From assembly GCA_964561105.1 (NCBI GenBank), contig CAZLOH010000020.1, positions 1-64,000 on the forward strand: DNA of 64,000 bases, given 5' to 3'. The number at the start of each line of letters is the position of its first letter. Within the stretch, counting starts at the first letter, position 1. Shown here in pieces: positions 1 through 8,031 of the stretch. The translations under genes were made by a program, and so were the position numbers. Source of the stretch: JADLHS01 sp964561105 (GTDB taxonomy: Bacteria > Verrucomicrobiota > Verrucomicrobiia > Limisphaerales > JADLHS01). The notes beneath the pieces are model-generated. The model searched no databases. It saw only the letters and a program-made list of their open reading frames with translations, and was not told the origin of the DNA.

Positions 1-119
1 GGATGGACACGGATGCACACGGACAGAGCGTTTCCCCAAAACATGTAGCCGCTGAAAGGCGGACGAGGGGCGCGAAGGTCAATCCGCCCGGGCTTCGGGT
101 TGACGCGGACTGCCCCGTT

Positions 120-274
120 TTTGGAGTGCGGTGACTTGTCACCGCTTTGGCCGCTTGGCCGGCTTGCCGGCCAAGCAGAGCCGCGTCCAGCGGCTCGCGG
201 TAAACGAAGCGCACTGATGGTTTGACGGCGACCAGTCGCCTGCCAAAAGCGATGCCAAGTCATCGCACTCCAAA
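120..274. repeat. MITE-like element with hairpin-forming inverted ends
   Basis: Bases 120-148 and the reverse complement of 246-274 match at 26 of 29 positions. Each end folds into its own hairpin: 128-135 pairs with 138-145 (GCGGTGAC/GTCACCGC, TT loop). Two of the three differences between the ends change both sides of one stem pair (G-C in one copy, A-T in the other), so pairing is kept. A further perfect 10-bp hairpin (CTTGGCCGGC/GCCGGCCAAG, 154-175) lies inside. No transposase is present. A non-autonomous mobile or REP-like repeat is my inference. Confidence 0.6.
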
Positions 275-340
275 GCACCGCCGTCCTGCCGCAACTTTTG
301 GCAGAAGGATGGGGGCAGCGCATGGAAGTGGTTTCATCAG

Positions 341-414
341 CGTAGCCGCCGAGGTAACGAGGCGGAAGGTTTTCGCGCCTTCACGGGCTTCCGCCTCCTC
401 ACGTCAGCGGCTAC
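341..414. repeat. Degenerate long palindromic repeat, copy A
   Basis: The left arm (342-368) and the reverse complement of the right arm (388-414) agree at about 23 of 27 bases, around a spacer of roughly 20 bases. The same arm sequence recurs, as perfect 22-bp arms, at 11667-11739, so this is a dispersed repeat family with at least two copies in the window. Nothing here is coding. Confidence 0.6.
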
Positions 415-523
415 CGGGGAAAGGGAAATTTTCCAATCGCTTCGAGCTTCAGTATTCTGACCCCATGATTCTGATGACGGAGTTGTTCCAGCTCGCGGGG
501 ACGCTCGACCCACCGGAAAAAGA

Positions 524-555
524 GTTTCAAGTTTCAAGTTCGAAGTTTCAAGTTG
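524..555. repeat. Tandem heptamer repeat (GTTTCAA-type)
   Basis: Four consecutive heptamers, GTTTCAA, GTTTCAA, GTTCGAA and GTTTCAA, run from 524 to 551 and a partial fifth follows. The related GTTCCAA heptamer is repeated at 29304-29317. Non-coding. Confidence 0.65.
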
Positions 556-592
556 CCGGCAGCGGTCGGAGGAGCGTGGCGCGAGCTTGAAT

Positions 593-741
593 TCCGAAGA
601 CCGAAATCCGAGGGCCGAAAGAAATCCGAAGTCCGATGGCCGAAGGATCACCGATGACGAGACATCGTCCGCTTGTTTTCTCGCTCGCATGGATTGTTTC
701 GGAGTTCGGATTTCGGGGATTCGGATTTCGGATTCATCGGG
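593..741. repeat. Inverted set of CCGAAATCC-type short repeats
   Basis: Bases 593-650 carry several CCGAA/CCGAAATCC words in direct orientation. Bases 697-741 carry the complementary GGATTTCGG/TTCGG words, so the two blocks face each other over about 50 bases. This is intergenic repeat debris of the kind common in PVC genomes. The rest of 1-959 holds no ORF I can support. Confidence 0.5.
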
Positions 742-906
742 TGGAGAATGGGACGCGGGTGGAACGCGTCCCTCCGGGAGCGCCAGCGTCCTGCCGGCTT
801 CGCAGAAACGGCCAGGCAGCGTGCCGTCGAGACGACGGCGCTCCCAGGCGCGGCTCGTGAGGACCCTCGCCCCACCGCAGGATTGAAAGCAAATGCGGAG
901 CGCGAG

Positions 907-948
907 GGCGGGAGGAAACTCGCTTGCTTTCGAGGTGAGCCTCCCGCC
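907..948. repeat. 9-bp inverted repeat upstream of the DMFase-like gene
   Basis: GGCGGGAGG (907-915) and CCTCCCGCC (940-948) are perfect inverted arms with a 24-base spacer. The right arm ends 11 bases before the ATG at 960. It may be repeat debris or a 5'-leader hairpin that affects initiation. The sequence does not decide between these. Confidence 0.45.
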
Positions 949-959
949 AAGTTGGCGGT

Positions 960-2399
960 ATGCAATGCTCCCGTTTCATCGCTCGAACCGGCTTGTGTCT
1001 CGCCACGTTGGTCTGGCTGACCAGTGCCGGAGTCTGCGGGGCGACGGACGAACCGCGCCCGCTCTTTGTGGAAGGCTACGCCGGTCGGGTCAGCTATGCT
1101 CCCGGTGAGGAATTGACGCTGCACGTTTCCACCAGCGCGGCGACCTTTGCCGTCGAGATTGTGCGGCTTGGCGCCAAGGCCGAGTCCGTCTGGTCCTCGG
1201 CCGCCGTGCCCGGGCGTGAGCATCCGGTGCCGGAGGATGCCTCCTCCCTCGGCTGTCGCTGGCCGACGGCGGTCACGTTGAAAATTCCCGCCGAGTGGCG
1301 CAGCGGTTATTATCAGGTGGCGCTGAAGGCGCGCGATGGCGGGGGAAAATTCATCCAGCGCAACACGCGGTCGGCCGAGGGCAGTTGTTTCTTTGTCCTG
1401 CGGCCCGCCGAACCGGGCAAGGCGTCGAAAATTCTGCTGCAGTTCTGCACCCACACCTACAATGCCTACAACAACTGGGGCGGCTTCAGTTTGTACGCCT
1501 ACCACGGACGCGGCGGCAACCAGGGTCACCGGGTTTCCTACGAGCGTCCGCCCGCGAGTTTGTTCGCCAACTGGGAACAACCCTTCATCGAGTGGGCGGA
1601 GCGCAATGGCTTCGTGCTCGACTACGCGGCGAACGGGGACCTGGAGTTTCATCCGGAAATTCTGAAGGCCTACCGCCTCGTGCTCAGCGTCGGGCATGAT
1701 GAGTATTGGTCCGCGCCGATGCGTGACCAGTTGGAGAAGTTCATTGCTGACGGCGGGAACGTGGCGTTTTTCAGTGGCAACACCTGTTGCTGGCAGGTGC
1801 GCAGCGAGGACGGCGGCCAGGCGCTGACGAGTTGGAAGCAGAATTATCTTTGGGATCCGGTTTATGGCGCGCGGCAAGGTTATGCCACGCTCTCGACGCT
1901 GTGGAGTCATCACCTCATCCAGCGTCCTGAGAATCGGCTCACCGGCGTTGGCTTTCTCTGGGGCGGTTATCACAAGAGCCATGGACAACTCATGGACGCC
2001 AGCGGCGCCTACACGGTCCATCGGCCCGAGCATTGGGTGCTTGCGGGGACGAACCTGAAGCGTGGCGACGAGTTTGGGGGCAAGGACACGATTGTCGGCT
2101 ACGAATGTGACGGCTGCGAATTGGAATGGAAGGACGGTCTGCCGTTCCCCACGCACCGCGATGGCACGCCCGAGACATTTGAAGTCCTCGCCACCGCGCC
2201 CGCGCAATGGCATCCGGACGATTGCCAGTGGTACGACCAGTGGGAAAACGGCCGGAAAGGCAATGCCGTGCTGGGAGTGTACACGCGCGGCGGCACGGTG
2301 TTCACCTGCGGCAGCACGGATTGGGCGCACGGTCTTCGCGGTGGCGATCCGGCCGTTGAGCGCATCACGCGAAACGTCCTCGAACGGCTGTCCAAATGA
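960..2399 (+). CDS. Exported N,N-dimethylformamidase beta-subunit-like protein
   Basis: 479 aa. The N-terminus (residues 1-28) is a signal peptide with the hydrophobic stretch TGLCLATLVWLTSAGVCGA, so export is likely. The body matches the family named after the large subunit of N,N-dimethylformamidase: a YNAYNNWGG block, GRGGNQ, then SVGHDEYWS followed by GGNVAFFSGNTCCW, and a C-terminal GSTDWAHGL block. In the characterised enzyme this subunit carries the metal site for formamide hydrolysis. Most family members, including this one, have no known substrate. Its stop overlaps the next start (ATGA at 2396-2399), so it is probably co-translated with the peroxidase. Family assignment is firm; amide hydrolysis is only an inference. 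Confidence 0.8.
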   Translation: MQCSRFIARTGLCLATLVWLTSAGVCGATDEPRPLFVEGYAGRVSYAPGEELTLHVSTSAATFAVEIVRLGAKAESVWSSAAVPGREHPVPEDASSLGCRWPTAVTLKIPAEWRSGYYQVALKARDGGGKFIQRNTRSAEGSCFFVLRPAEPGKASKILLQFCTHTYNAYNNWGGFSLYAYHGRGGNQGHRVSYERPPASLFANWEQPFIEWAERNGFVLDYAANGDLEFHPEILKAYRLVLSVGHDEYWSAPMRDQLEKFIADGGNVAFFSGNTCCWQVRSEDGGQALTSWKQNYLWDPVYGARQGYATLSTLWSHHLIQRPENRLTGVGFLWGGYHKSHGQLMDASGAYTVHRPEHWVLAGTNLKRGDEFGGKDTIVGYECDGCELEWKDGLPFPTHRDGTPETFEVLATAPAQWHPDDCQWYDQWENGRKGNAVLGVYTRGGTVFTCGSTDWAHGLRGGDPAVERITRNVLERLSK

Positions 2400-3586
2400 A
2401 CCACGCGCTGGCCGCCGCAGTGCTGACCCTGGCGACGATGGGCCATGCGGGAGAACTTCTCTCTTCCGCAGAGACTCTGCCGCGCCATCCGTTGGCGGCT
2501 GCTCCCAGTACGCAAGCCCTCCCGCCGGGGATGCAACTCGCCGCCTTGCCTCTGCGGTCGCCCGAGCCGGCGGACAACCCGGCCACCGCGGCTCGGATCG
2601 CGCTCGGACGGCTGTTGTTCTTCGATCCGATTCTGTCCTCGACCAGGGAGGTTGCCTGCGCGACCTGTCACAACCCGCGCTTCGGCTGGGCCGACGGCCG
2701 CGCGACTCCGATTGGCATCGGCGGCATCGGCGACGGTCCGGCGCGAACCTTCCACGCTCCCGATTCGCTGCCCTTGCTCACTCGCAACGTGCCCACCGTC
2801 TTGAACGTTGGTTTCAATGGCGTCGTTACGGGTGTCCCGCCTGATCCTGCGTCTGCCCCCATGTTCTGGGATTCGCGCGAGCGCAGTCTGGAGCAACAGG
2901 TGTACACCCCGCTCAAAACCCTGGGAGAAATGCGCGGGCCGGCTTGTGCGGAAAACGCAGCGGTGCCGCAGGCCGTCCAACGGGTGCGCGCGCTGGACGA
3001 GTATCGCGAACGATTCCAGGCGGCCTTCGGCCCGTCCACGGGGGAGGTGGTCACGGCCGGGCATCTCGCGCAAGCCATCGCGGCCTTCGAGCGGTCGCTC
3101 ATCACACCCCGCACGGCGTTCGACCGGTTTCTGGAGGGTGATCCGCAGGCATTGAATGACGAGCAGCAGCGCGGTCTGCGGGTCTTTCAGGACGCGGGCT
3201 GCATTCAATGTCATGGCGGCCCGATGTTCTCCGATTTCAAATTGCATTTCATCGGCGTGGTGGACAACACCGCTGATGGCCGACGCGAGTTTCGCACGCC
3301 CACGTTGCGCAACCTCCGCCACACCGCGCCGTACATGCACAACGGCAGCCAGCGCACGTTGCGCGACGTGCTGATTTTCTACGATGGACTGGCGGAGGCC
3401 GTCACCGAAACGCTCGACGGCGGCGACGCGACGATGCAGCCACCGCTGGATCCGTTGCTGAAATTGCTCAACCTCAACCCGGATAATTTCCCCGCCCTGG
3501 AAGCCTTTCTGGAAACGCTCAACGGCAATGATTACGATCAGTTGGTGCCCGCCAGGGTTCCGAGCGGCCTGCCGGTCATCCCGTAA
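2396..3586 (+). CDS. Di-heme cytochrome c peroxidase (MauG/CcpA family)
   Basis: 396 aa with an N-terminal signal peptide (about residues 1-18). There are two c-type heme sites: C88-A-T-C91-H92 in the first domain, followed by FGWADGRA, and C269-I-Q-C272-H273 in the second. LGRLLFFDPILSS and RTPTLRNLRHTAPYMHNG are hallmark stretches of bacterial di-heme peroxidases. Members reduce H2O2 in the periplasm or, as MauG-like enzymes, oxidise protein or small-molecule substrates. The ATG overlaps the preceding stop by four bases and the PVC cytochrome starts 11 bases downstream, which implies one periplasmic redox operon. The in vivo substrate is unknown. Confidence 0.9.
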   Translation: MNHALAAAVLTLATMGHAGELLSSAETLPRHPLAAAPSTQALPPGMQLAALPLRSPEPADNPATAARIALGRLLFFDPILSSTREVACATCHNPRFGWADGRATPIGIGGIGDGPARTFHAPDSLPLLTRNVPTVLNVGFNGVVTGVPPDPASAPMFWDSRERSLEQQVYTPLKTLGEMRGPACAENAAVPQAVQRVRALDEYRERFQAAFGPSTGEVVTAGHLAQAIAAFERSLITPRTAFDRFLEGDPQALNDEQQRGLRVFQDAGCIQCHGGPMFSDFKLHFIGVVDNTADGRREFRTPTLRNLRHTAPYMHNGSQRTLRDVLIFYDGLAEAVTETLDGGDATMQPPLDPLLKLLNLNPDNFPALEAFLETLNGNDYDQLVPARVPSGLPVIP

Positions 3587-3597
3587 ACACACCTGAT

Positions 3598-6393
3598 ATG
3601 CAATGTAAATCCTCCAACCGTTCTGCCTTGGTGCGCCATTACCTGTGGGTCGGACTGATCCTGACTTTGACTTCCGGCGGCCCGGCTGGCGTTTCCGCGC
3701 AACCAATCCCGGAGATCAATTCACCGAATACTTTGTACCATGATTTCGACCATGACGGCGTCAAGGAACGATTGACGGGCGGTTCGGGCACGAACGAAAT
3801 CCAGCGCTGGAATCCGGCGGGCAAAGTGTGGGAGAAAGCGGACTACGCGCTGCCCGGCGGCGTGACGCTCACGGACGATCAGGGGCGCGACGCCGGACTC
3901 CGTTTCGTGGACCTGAACGGCGATGGCTTCGACGACATCCTTTTCTCGAACCCCGAACGTTACGCCATTCATCTGTGGTCGAAGACGGTGCGACCTGAAC
4001 TCGGCTGGACGCGGGGCTGGTCGCAATTTGTTCGGGCGGGTGCCAGAACCGGGGCCGCCCACGAACCACCTTCGGTCGTCGGCGCGGAGGTGCGAATTGA
4101 AAACGGCGAGGTGATCATCAGCCGCCCGGCGACCAACGGACAGCCGGCCCGGGTCGAGCGACGGTCGGCAAAGGAGTTGATCGCGTTCGACATGCCGCCG
4201 CCAAAGTCGCCGGCGGAAGCGCTGGCCAGTTTCCGGGTCCGGGCGGGATTTCGCGTCGAGCTGGTCGCCGCGGAGCCAATCGTGATTGATCCCATCGAGT
4301 TTGAATGGGGCGCGGACGGGCGGCTCTGGGTCGTGGAAATGCGCGATTACCCGCTGGGCCTCGATGGGAAAGGCCAGCCCGGCGGCGTGATTAAAATCCT
4401 CGAGGACACCGACGGCGACGGCCGTTACGATCGGGCCATTCCCTTTCTCGAAAACATCGCCTTCCCTTCCAGTGTGATGCCGTGGCGGCGGGGCGCATTG
4501 ATCGCCGCGGCGCCGGATTTGATTTACGCCGAGGACACGGATGGCGACGGCCGGGCCGACGTGCGAAAAGTTTTGTTCACCGGCTTCAACCCAGGCAACC
4601 AGCAGCATCGGTTCAACGGCTTCGAGTGGGGGCTGGACGGCTGGATCTACGCCGCCAACGGCGAGAGCAGCGGCAAGGTGAAATCACTCGCCACGGGCAA
4701 GACCCTTTCCATCAGCGGCCGGGACATTCGTTTCCATCCCGACACCGGCGACTTCGAGACCGTGTCCGCGCTGACCCAATTCGGTCGCCGACGGGACGAC
4801 TGGGGAAACTGGTTTGGCAACAACAACCCGACCTGGCTCTGGCATGTCACCATGCCCGAACATTATCTGCGCCGGAATCCCCGGTTGGCCGTCAAACGCG
4901 TGCTGCACGTGCTGGCCAACTACCCGGATTCCACCCGCGTCTATCCCGCCAGCGCGGAGATGGTGCGCCCCAACCAGCCCTGGTCACTCAATCACGTCAC
5001 GAGCGGCTGCAGCCCGAGTCCCTACCGCGACGATCTGTTCGGTCCGGAGTTTGCCACCACCGTCTTCGCGAGCGAACCGGTCCATAATGTCGTTCACCGC
5101 GAAGTCCTGGTGCGGGACGGGGCCGGCTTCACCAGTCATCGCGCGGCGGGTGAGGAGCAAAGTGAGTTTCTCGCAAGCACCGACAACTGGTTTCGGCCCA
5201 TCACCACCAAGACCGGCCCGGACGGCGCGCTCTATATCGCCGACATGTACCGTTTCGTCCTCGAACATCCCGAATGGATTTCCCCGGAGATGCAGGCCCG
5301 ACTGGACCTGCGGGCCGGCGATGATAAGGGACGCATTTATCGCGTCGTGCCCGAAGGCAAAACGCTGCGGCCCATTCCCAACCTGGCCGCCAAAAACAGT
5401 CGTGACCTCGTCGCGGCCATGGACAGTGTGAATGGCTGGCAACGCGACACGGCGATGCGCCTCCTGTTCGAGCGGGCGGATCGTTCGGTGGGTGAATCGC
5501 TCGCTCAATTGTTGAGTTTGACCCATGCGCCAAAGGTCCGATTGCAAGCCCTCGCCACCCTCGGCCTGCTCAACCTTCTCACGCCGGACATGGTGATCAG
5601 CGCCCTCGCCGACCCGCATCCGGCCGTGCGCTGCGAAGCGCTCCGCCAAGGCGAAGCGTTGGCCGGAAAAAGCGAGGCGTTGTTTGCTGCCGTTGCCAGC
5701 TCGGCGCTGGACAGCGATCCCACCGTCCGCTTGCAGGTGGCCTTTTCGCTCGGCGCGTGGCCGCCCGAAAAAAACGAAGTCGCGCTCCGCCAGCTCGCCG
5801 CGCGCGAAGACGCGGACGAATCGTTGCGCGTCGCGATCATGTCGTCGCTGCGCCCCGACAGCGCGCTGTTCCAACAGTTGAAAGGGGCCGATCCCATCCC
5901 CAAACCGGCGGCCACCAGCATCGCTTTGACGCCCTCCTCGACGGATCGCGCCCAGGTCATCGCCCATTACGCGGGGATTGGTAATCTGACCGGGGACGCG
6001 CAGCGCGGACACCAGCAATTTCAGGCCCTCTGCGTTCCGTGTCATCGGTTGCGGGGCGAAGGGAACGAGGTCGGGCCTGACCTGGGCATGGTGGGCAACA
6101 AACCGGTGGATTGGTTGATCACGGCGATTCTCGATCCGAACCAGGCGGTCGAAGCCCGGTATCGCGCGTGGACCGTCACCCTCAAATCGGGCGAGGCTTT
6201 GGACGGGATCATTTCCACCGAGACCGCGAACAACCTCGTCCTGCGGATGGCGGGCGGCCTCGAGCACGCGGTGTTGCGGAGCGACATCGCGACCATGTCG
6301 CCCTTGAAACAGTCGCTCATGCCCACCGGGTTTGAATCCGCCTTGAAACCGCAGGACCTGGCCGATCTCCTGCGCTGGCTGCGTTCGCCCTGA
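3598..6393 (+). CDS. PVC-type membrane-bound-dehydrogenase/HEAT/cytochrome c protein
   Basis: 931 aa with a signal peptide ending near residue 35 (VSAQ). Domains in order: calcium-binding or FG-GAP-like loops (FDHDGVKE, DLNGDGFDD, about 50-120); the PVC-specific membrane-bound-dehydrogenase beta-propeller beginning SFRVRAGFRVELVAAEP (about 205-590) with DTDGDGRYD and DTDGDGRAD loops; HEAT-like repeats (about 600-770); and a C-terminal cytochrome c domain with C812-V-P-C815-H816. The layout is typical of the very large exported cytochromes of Planctomycetes and Verrucomicrobia, thought to oxidise sugars or sugar alcohols. It is third in the cluster after the di-heme peroxidase, a likely electron partner. 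The substrate cannot be read from sequence. Confidence 0.85.
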   Translation: MQCKSSNRSALVRHYLWVGLILTLTSGGPAGVSAQPIPEINSPNTLYHDFDHDGVKERLTGGSGTNEIQRWNPAGKVWEKADYALPGGVTLTDDQGRDAGLRFVDLNGDGFDDILFSNPERYAIHLWSKTVRPELGWTRGWSQFVRAGARTGAAHEPPSVVGAEVRIENGEVIISRPATNGQPARVERRSAKELIAFDMPPPKSPAEALASFRVRAGFRVELVAAEPIVIDPIEFEWGADGRLWVVEMRDYPLGLDGKGQPGGVIKILEDTDGDGRYDRAIPFLENIAFPSSVMPWRRGALIAAAPDLIYAEDTDGDGRADVRKVLFTGFNPGNQQHRFNGFEWGLDGWIYAANGESSGKVKSLATGKTLSISGRDIRFHPDTGDFETVSALTQFGRRRDDWGNWFGNNNPTWLWHVTMPEHYLRRNPRLAVKRVLHVLANYPDSTRVYPASAEMVRPNQPWSLNHVTSGCSPSPYRDDLFGPEFATTVFASEPVHNVVHREVLVRDGAGFTSHRAAGEEQSEFLASTDNWFRPITTKTGPDGALYIADMYRFVLEHPEWISPEMQARLDLRAGDDKGRIYRVVPEGKTLRPIPNLAAKNSRDLVAAMDSVNGWQRDTAMRLLFERADRSVGESLAQLLSLTHAPKVRLQALATLGLLNLLTPDMVISALADPHPAVRCEALRQGEALAGKSEALFAAVASSALDSDPTVRLQVAFSLGAWPPEKNEVALRQLAAREDADESLRVAIMSSLRPDSALFQQLKGADPIPKPAATSIALTPSSTDRAQVIAHYAGIGNLTGDAQRGHQQFQALCVPCHRLRGEGNEVGPDLGMVGNKPVDWLITAILDPNQAVEARYRAWTVTLKSGEALDGIISTETANNLVLRMAGGLEHAVLRSDIATMSPLKQSLMPTGFESALKPQDLADLLRWLRSP

Positions 6394-6553
6394 CCAAGGC
6401 TGGAAACGGTCACGGGGGCCAGGATGAACCGCAGGGTCGGCACACCCGCGCGAGGAGACGTTGGTGGCGAAGTGGATTTGCCACGCAGTTACAGTGAGGA
6501 ACGGCGAGGTATGTGAGCAACCGTTCGTATCGGTGGCGGAAAGAAACATTGCA

Positions 6554-7975
6554 ATGAAAGCCATGAGTGAACAGAGCGGTGAACTGAGCCGCTTCAGAAA
6601 TGGAGTTGTGCGCTGCCTGGCGGCGCTGGCCGGCGCGCTGTGCTTTCATTTGCTGGCCAGTTCGTCCGGCGCGGCCGAATTTCGCGTCGCCACCTTCGAG
6701 GCGGATATTACGATCCCCATCGGCCACGCCTGCATGGGTGGCGGCGTGGCGGACGCCCGGGAAATCGTTGACCCGCTTTACGCCAAAGGCTTCGTGCTGC
6801 AGGGAGCGGGAGAACCGATCGTCGTGGTGGCGCTCGATTGGTGCCAGTGCAACAACGATTCGTACGACCGCTGGCGCGCCGGCCTGGCGCAAGCTGCCGG
6901 CACGCGCCCCGAGCGGGTCATGCTCGCGACGGTTCATCAGCACGACGCGCCCATCTGTGATCTCACCGCGCAGCGGCTGCTGGACGAACAAGGGTTGCCA
7001 GGTTGGAACTGCGACCCGGAGTTTCATGAGACGGCCATCCGGCGAACCGCCGCCAGTCTGGCGGCCGCGCTGAAGCCGGCGCGGCGCGTGACGCATTTTG
7101 GATTTGGCCAGGCCCGGGTGGAGCGACTGGCTTCCAATCGCCGCGTCGTGCGGCCGGACGGTCAGATCACGTGGGAACGGGGCAGCAAAAGCGGCAACAT
7201 TTTCGACGCGCCGGAAGGAGAGATTGATCCCTGGCTCAAGACGCTCAGCTTCTGGGATGGCGATCAGCCGGTGCTGGCGTGGAGTTGTTATGCCATCCAT
7301 CCCATGAGCTATTACGGCCAGGGTGGCGTCTCGGCGGATTTCCCGGGCCTCGCGCGCGCCCGGCGCCAACGCGAGGACCCGAGCGTGTTTCAAATCTATT
7401 TCACGGGCTGCGGCGGCGATACGACCGCCGGCAAGTACAACCATGGCGCGCACACCAATCGCGCCGTGCTCGCCGGGCGTTTGTATGAAGGAATGGTCGC
7501 GGCCTGGAAGGCGACCAAGCGTGAGCGATTGCGCACGGTGGATTTTCGCGTGGCGCAACTGCGGTTGCCGGCGCGCGACACGGGCGCGTTCACGCTCGCA
7601 GCCATGCGCGCCACGCTGGCAGACACCAACGCCACGCGCTGGCAGCGTATTTCCGCCGCTTTGGGACTGAGCTGGCGGCAACGCGTGGCGCAGAACATTC
7701 CGATCGAGGTTCCGGGGCTGGATCTGAATCGCGGCCGGGCCCAGTTCGCGATCCTGCCCGCGGAGAGCTTCGTTGGTTACCAACTGGCGGCGCAAAAGCT
7801 GCGGCCGAAATCGTTCGTGATGGTGGCGGGTTTCGGTGACGGCGCGCCCGGCTACATTCCCACCGACGCCGCTTACCGCGACGGCTACGCGGACAACTAC
7901 TGCTGGACAGCGCCGATGGTCGAGCCGCTCATGCTGCGGGCATTGAGCGAGGCGCTGGGGGTGAAAGCGAGGTAG
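6554..7975 (+). CDS. Exported neutral/alkaline non-lysosomal ceramidase-like protein
   Basis: 473 aa from the ATG at 6554, which follows a GGCGGAAAG stretch by about ten bases; an upstream in-frame start at 6461 would put 31 polar residues before the signal peptide. The hydrophobic segment CLAALAGALCFHLLASSSGAA is a signal sequence. The body resembles the N-terminal domain of neutral/alkaline ceramidases: an ATFEADITIPIGH opening, ALDWCQCNN, TVHQHDAP with likely metal-binding histidines, FTGCGGDTT, and a GFGDGAPGYIPT ending. PVC genomes encode many such proteins beside secreted hydrolases. Hydrolysis of an amide or ester lipid is possible, but these paralogues are uncharacterised. Confidence 0.75.
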   Translation: MKAMSEQSGELSRFRNGVVRCLAALAGALCFHLLASSSGAAEFRVATFEADITIPIGHACMGGGVADAREIVDPLYAKGFVLQGAGEPIVVVALDWCQCNNDSYDRWRAGLAQAAGTRPERVMLATVHQHDAPICDLTAQRLLDEQGLPGWNCDPEFHETAIRRTAASLAAALKPARRVTHFGFGQARVERLASNRRVVRPDGQITWERGSKSGNIFDAPEGEIDPWLKTLSFWDGDQPVLAWSCYAIHPMSYYGQGGVSADFPGLARARRQREDPSVFQIYFTGCGGDTTAGKYNHGAHTNRAVLAGRLYEGMVAAWKATKRERLRTVDFRVAQLRLPARDTGAFTLAAMRATLADTNATRWQRISAALGLSWRQRVAQNIPIEVPGLDLNRGRAQFAILPAESFVGYQLAAQKLRPKSFVMVAGFGDGAPGYIPTDAAYRDGYADNYCWTAPMVEPLMLRALSEALGVKAR

Positions 7976-8031
7976 GAGCAGCGTTCGGTGGCCGGCGGCA
8001 CCGTGTGGGCAGTGTGGGGCCAGGCAACGCT

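Noticed and set aside
648..2330. 560-codon open frame on the minus strand opposite the DMFase-like gene
   Set aside because: It is antisense to a clear gene, has no domain, and its Arg/Gly/Ala-rich composition is what high-GC shadow frames give.
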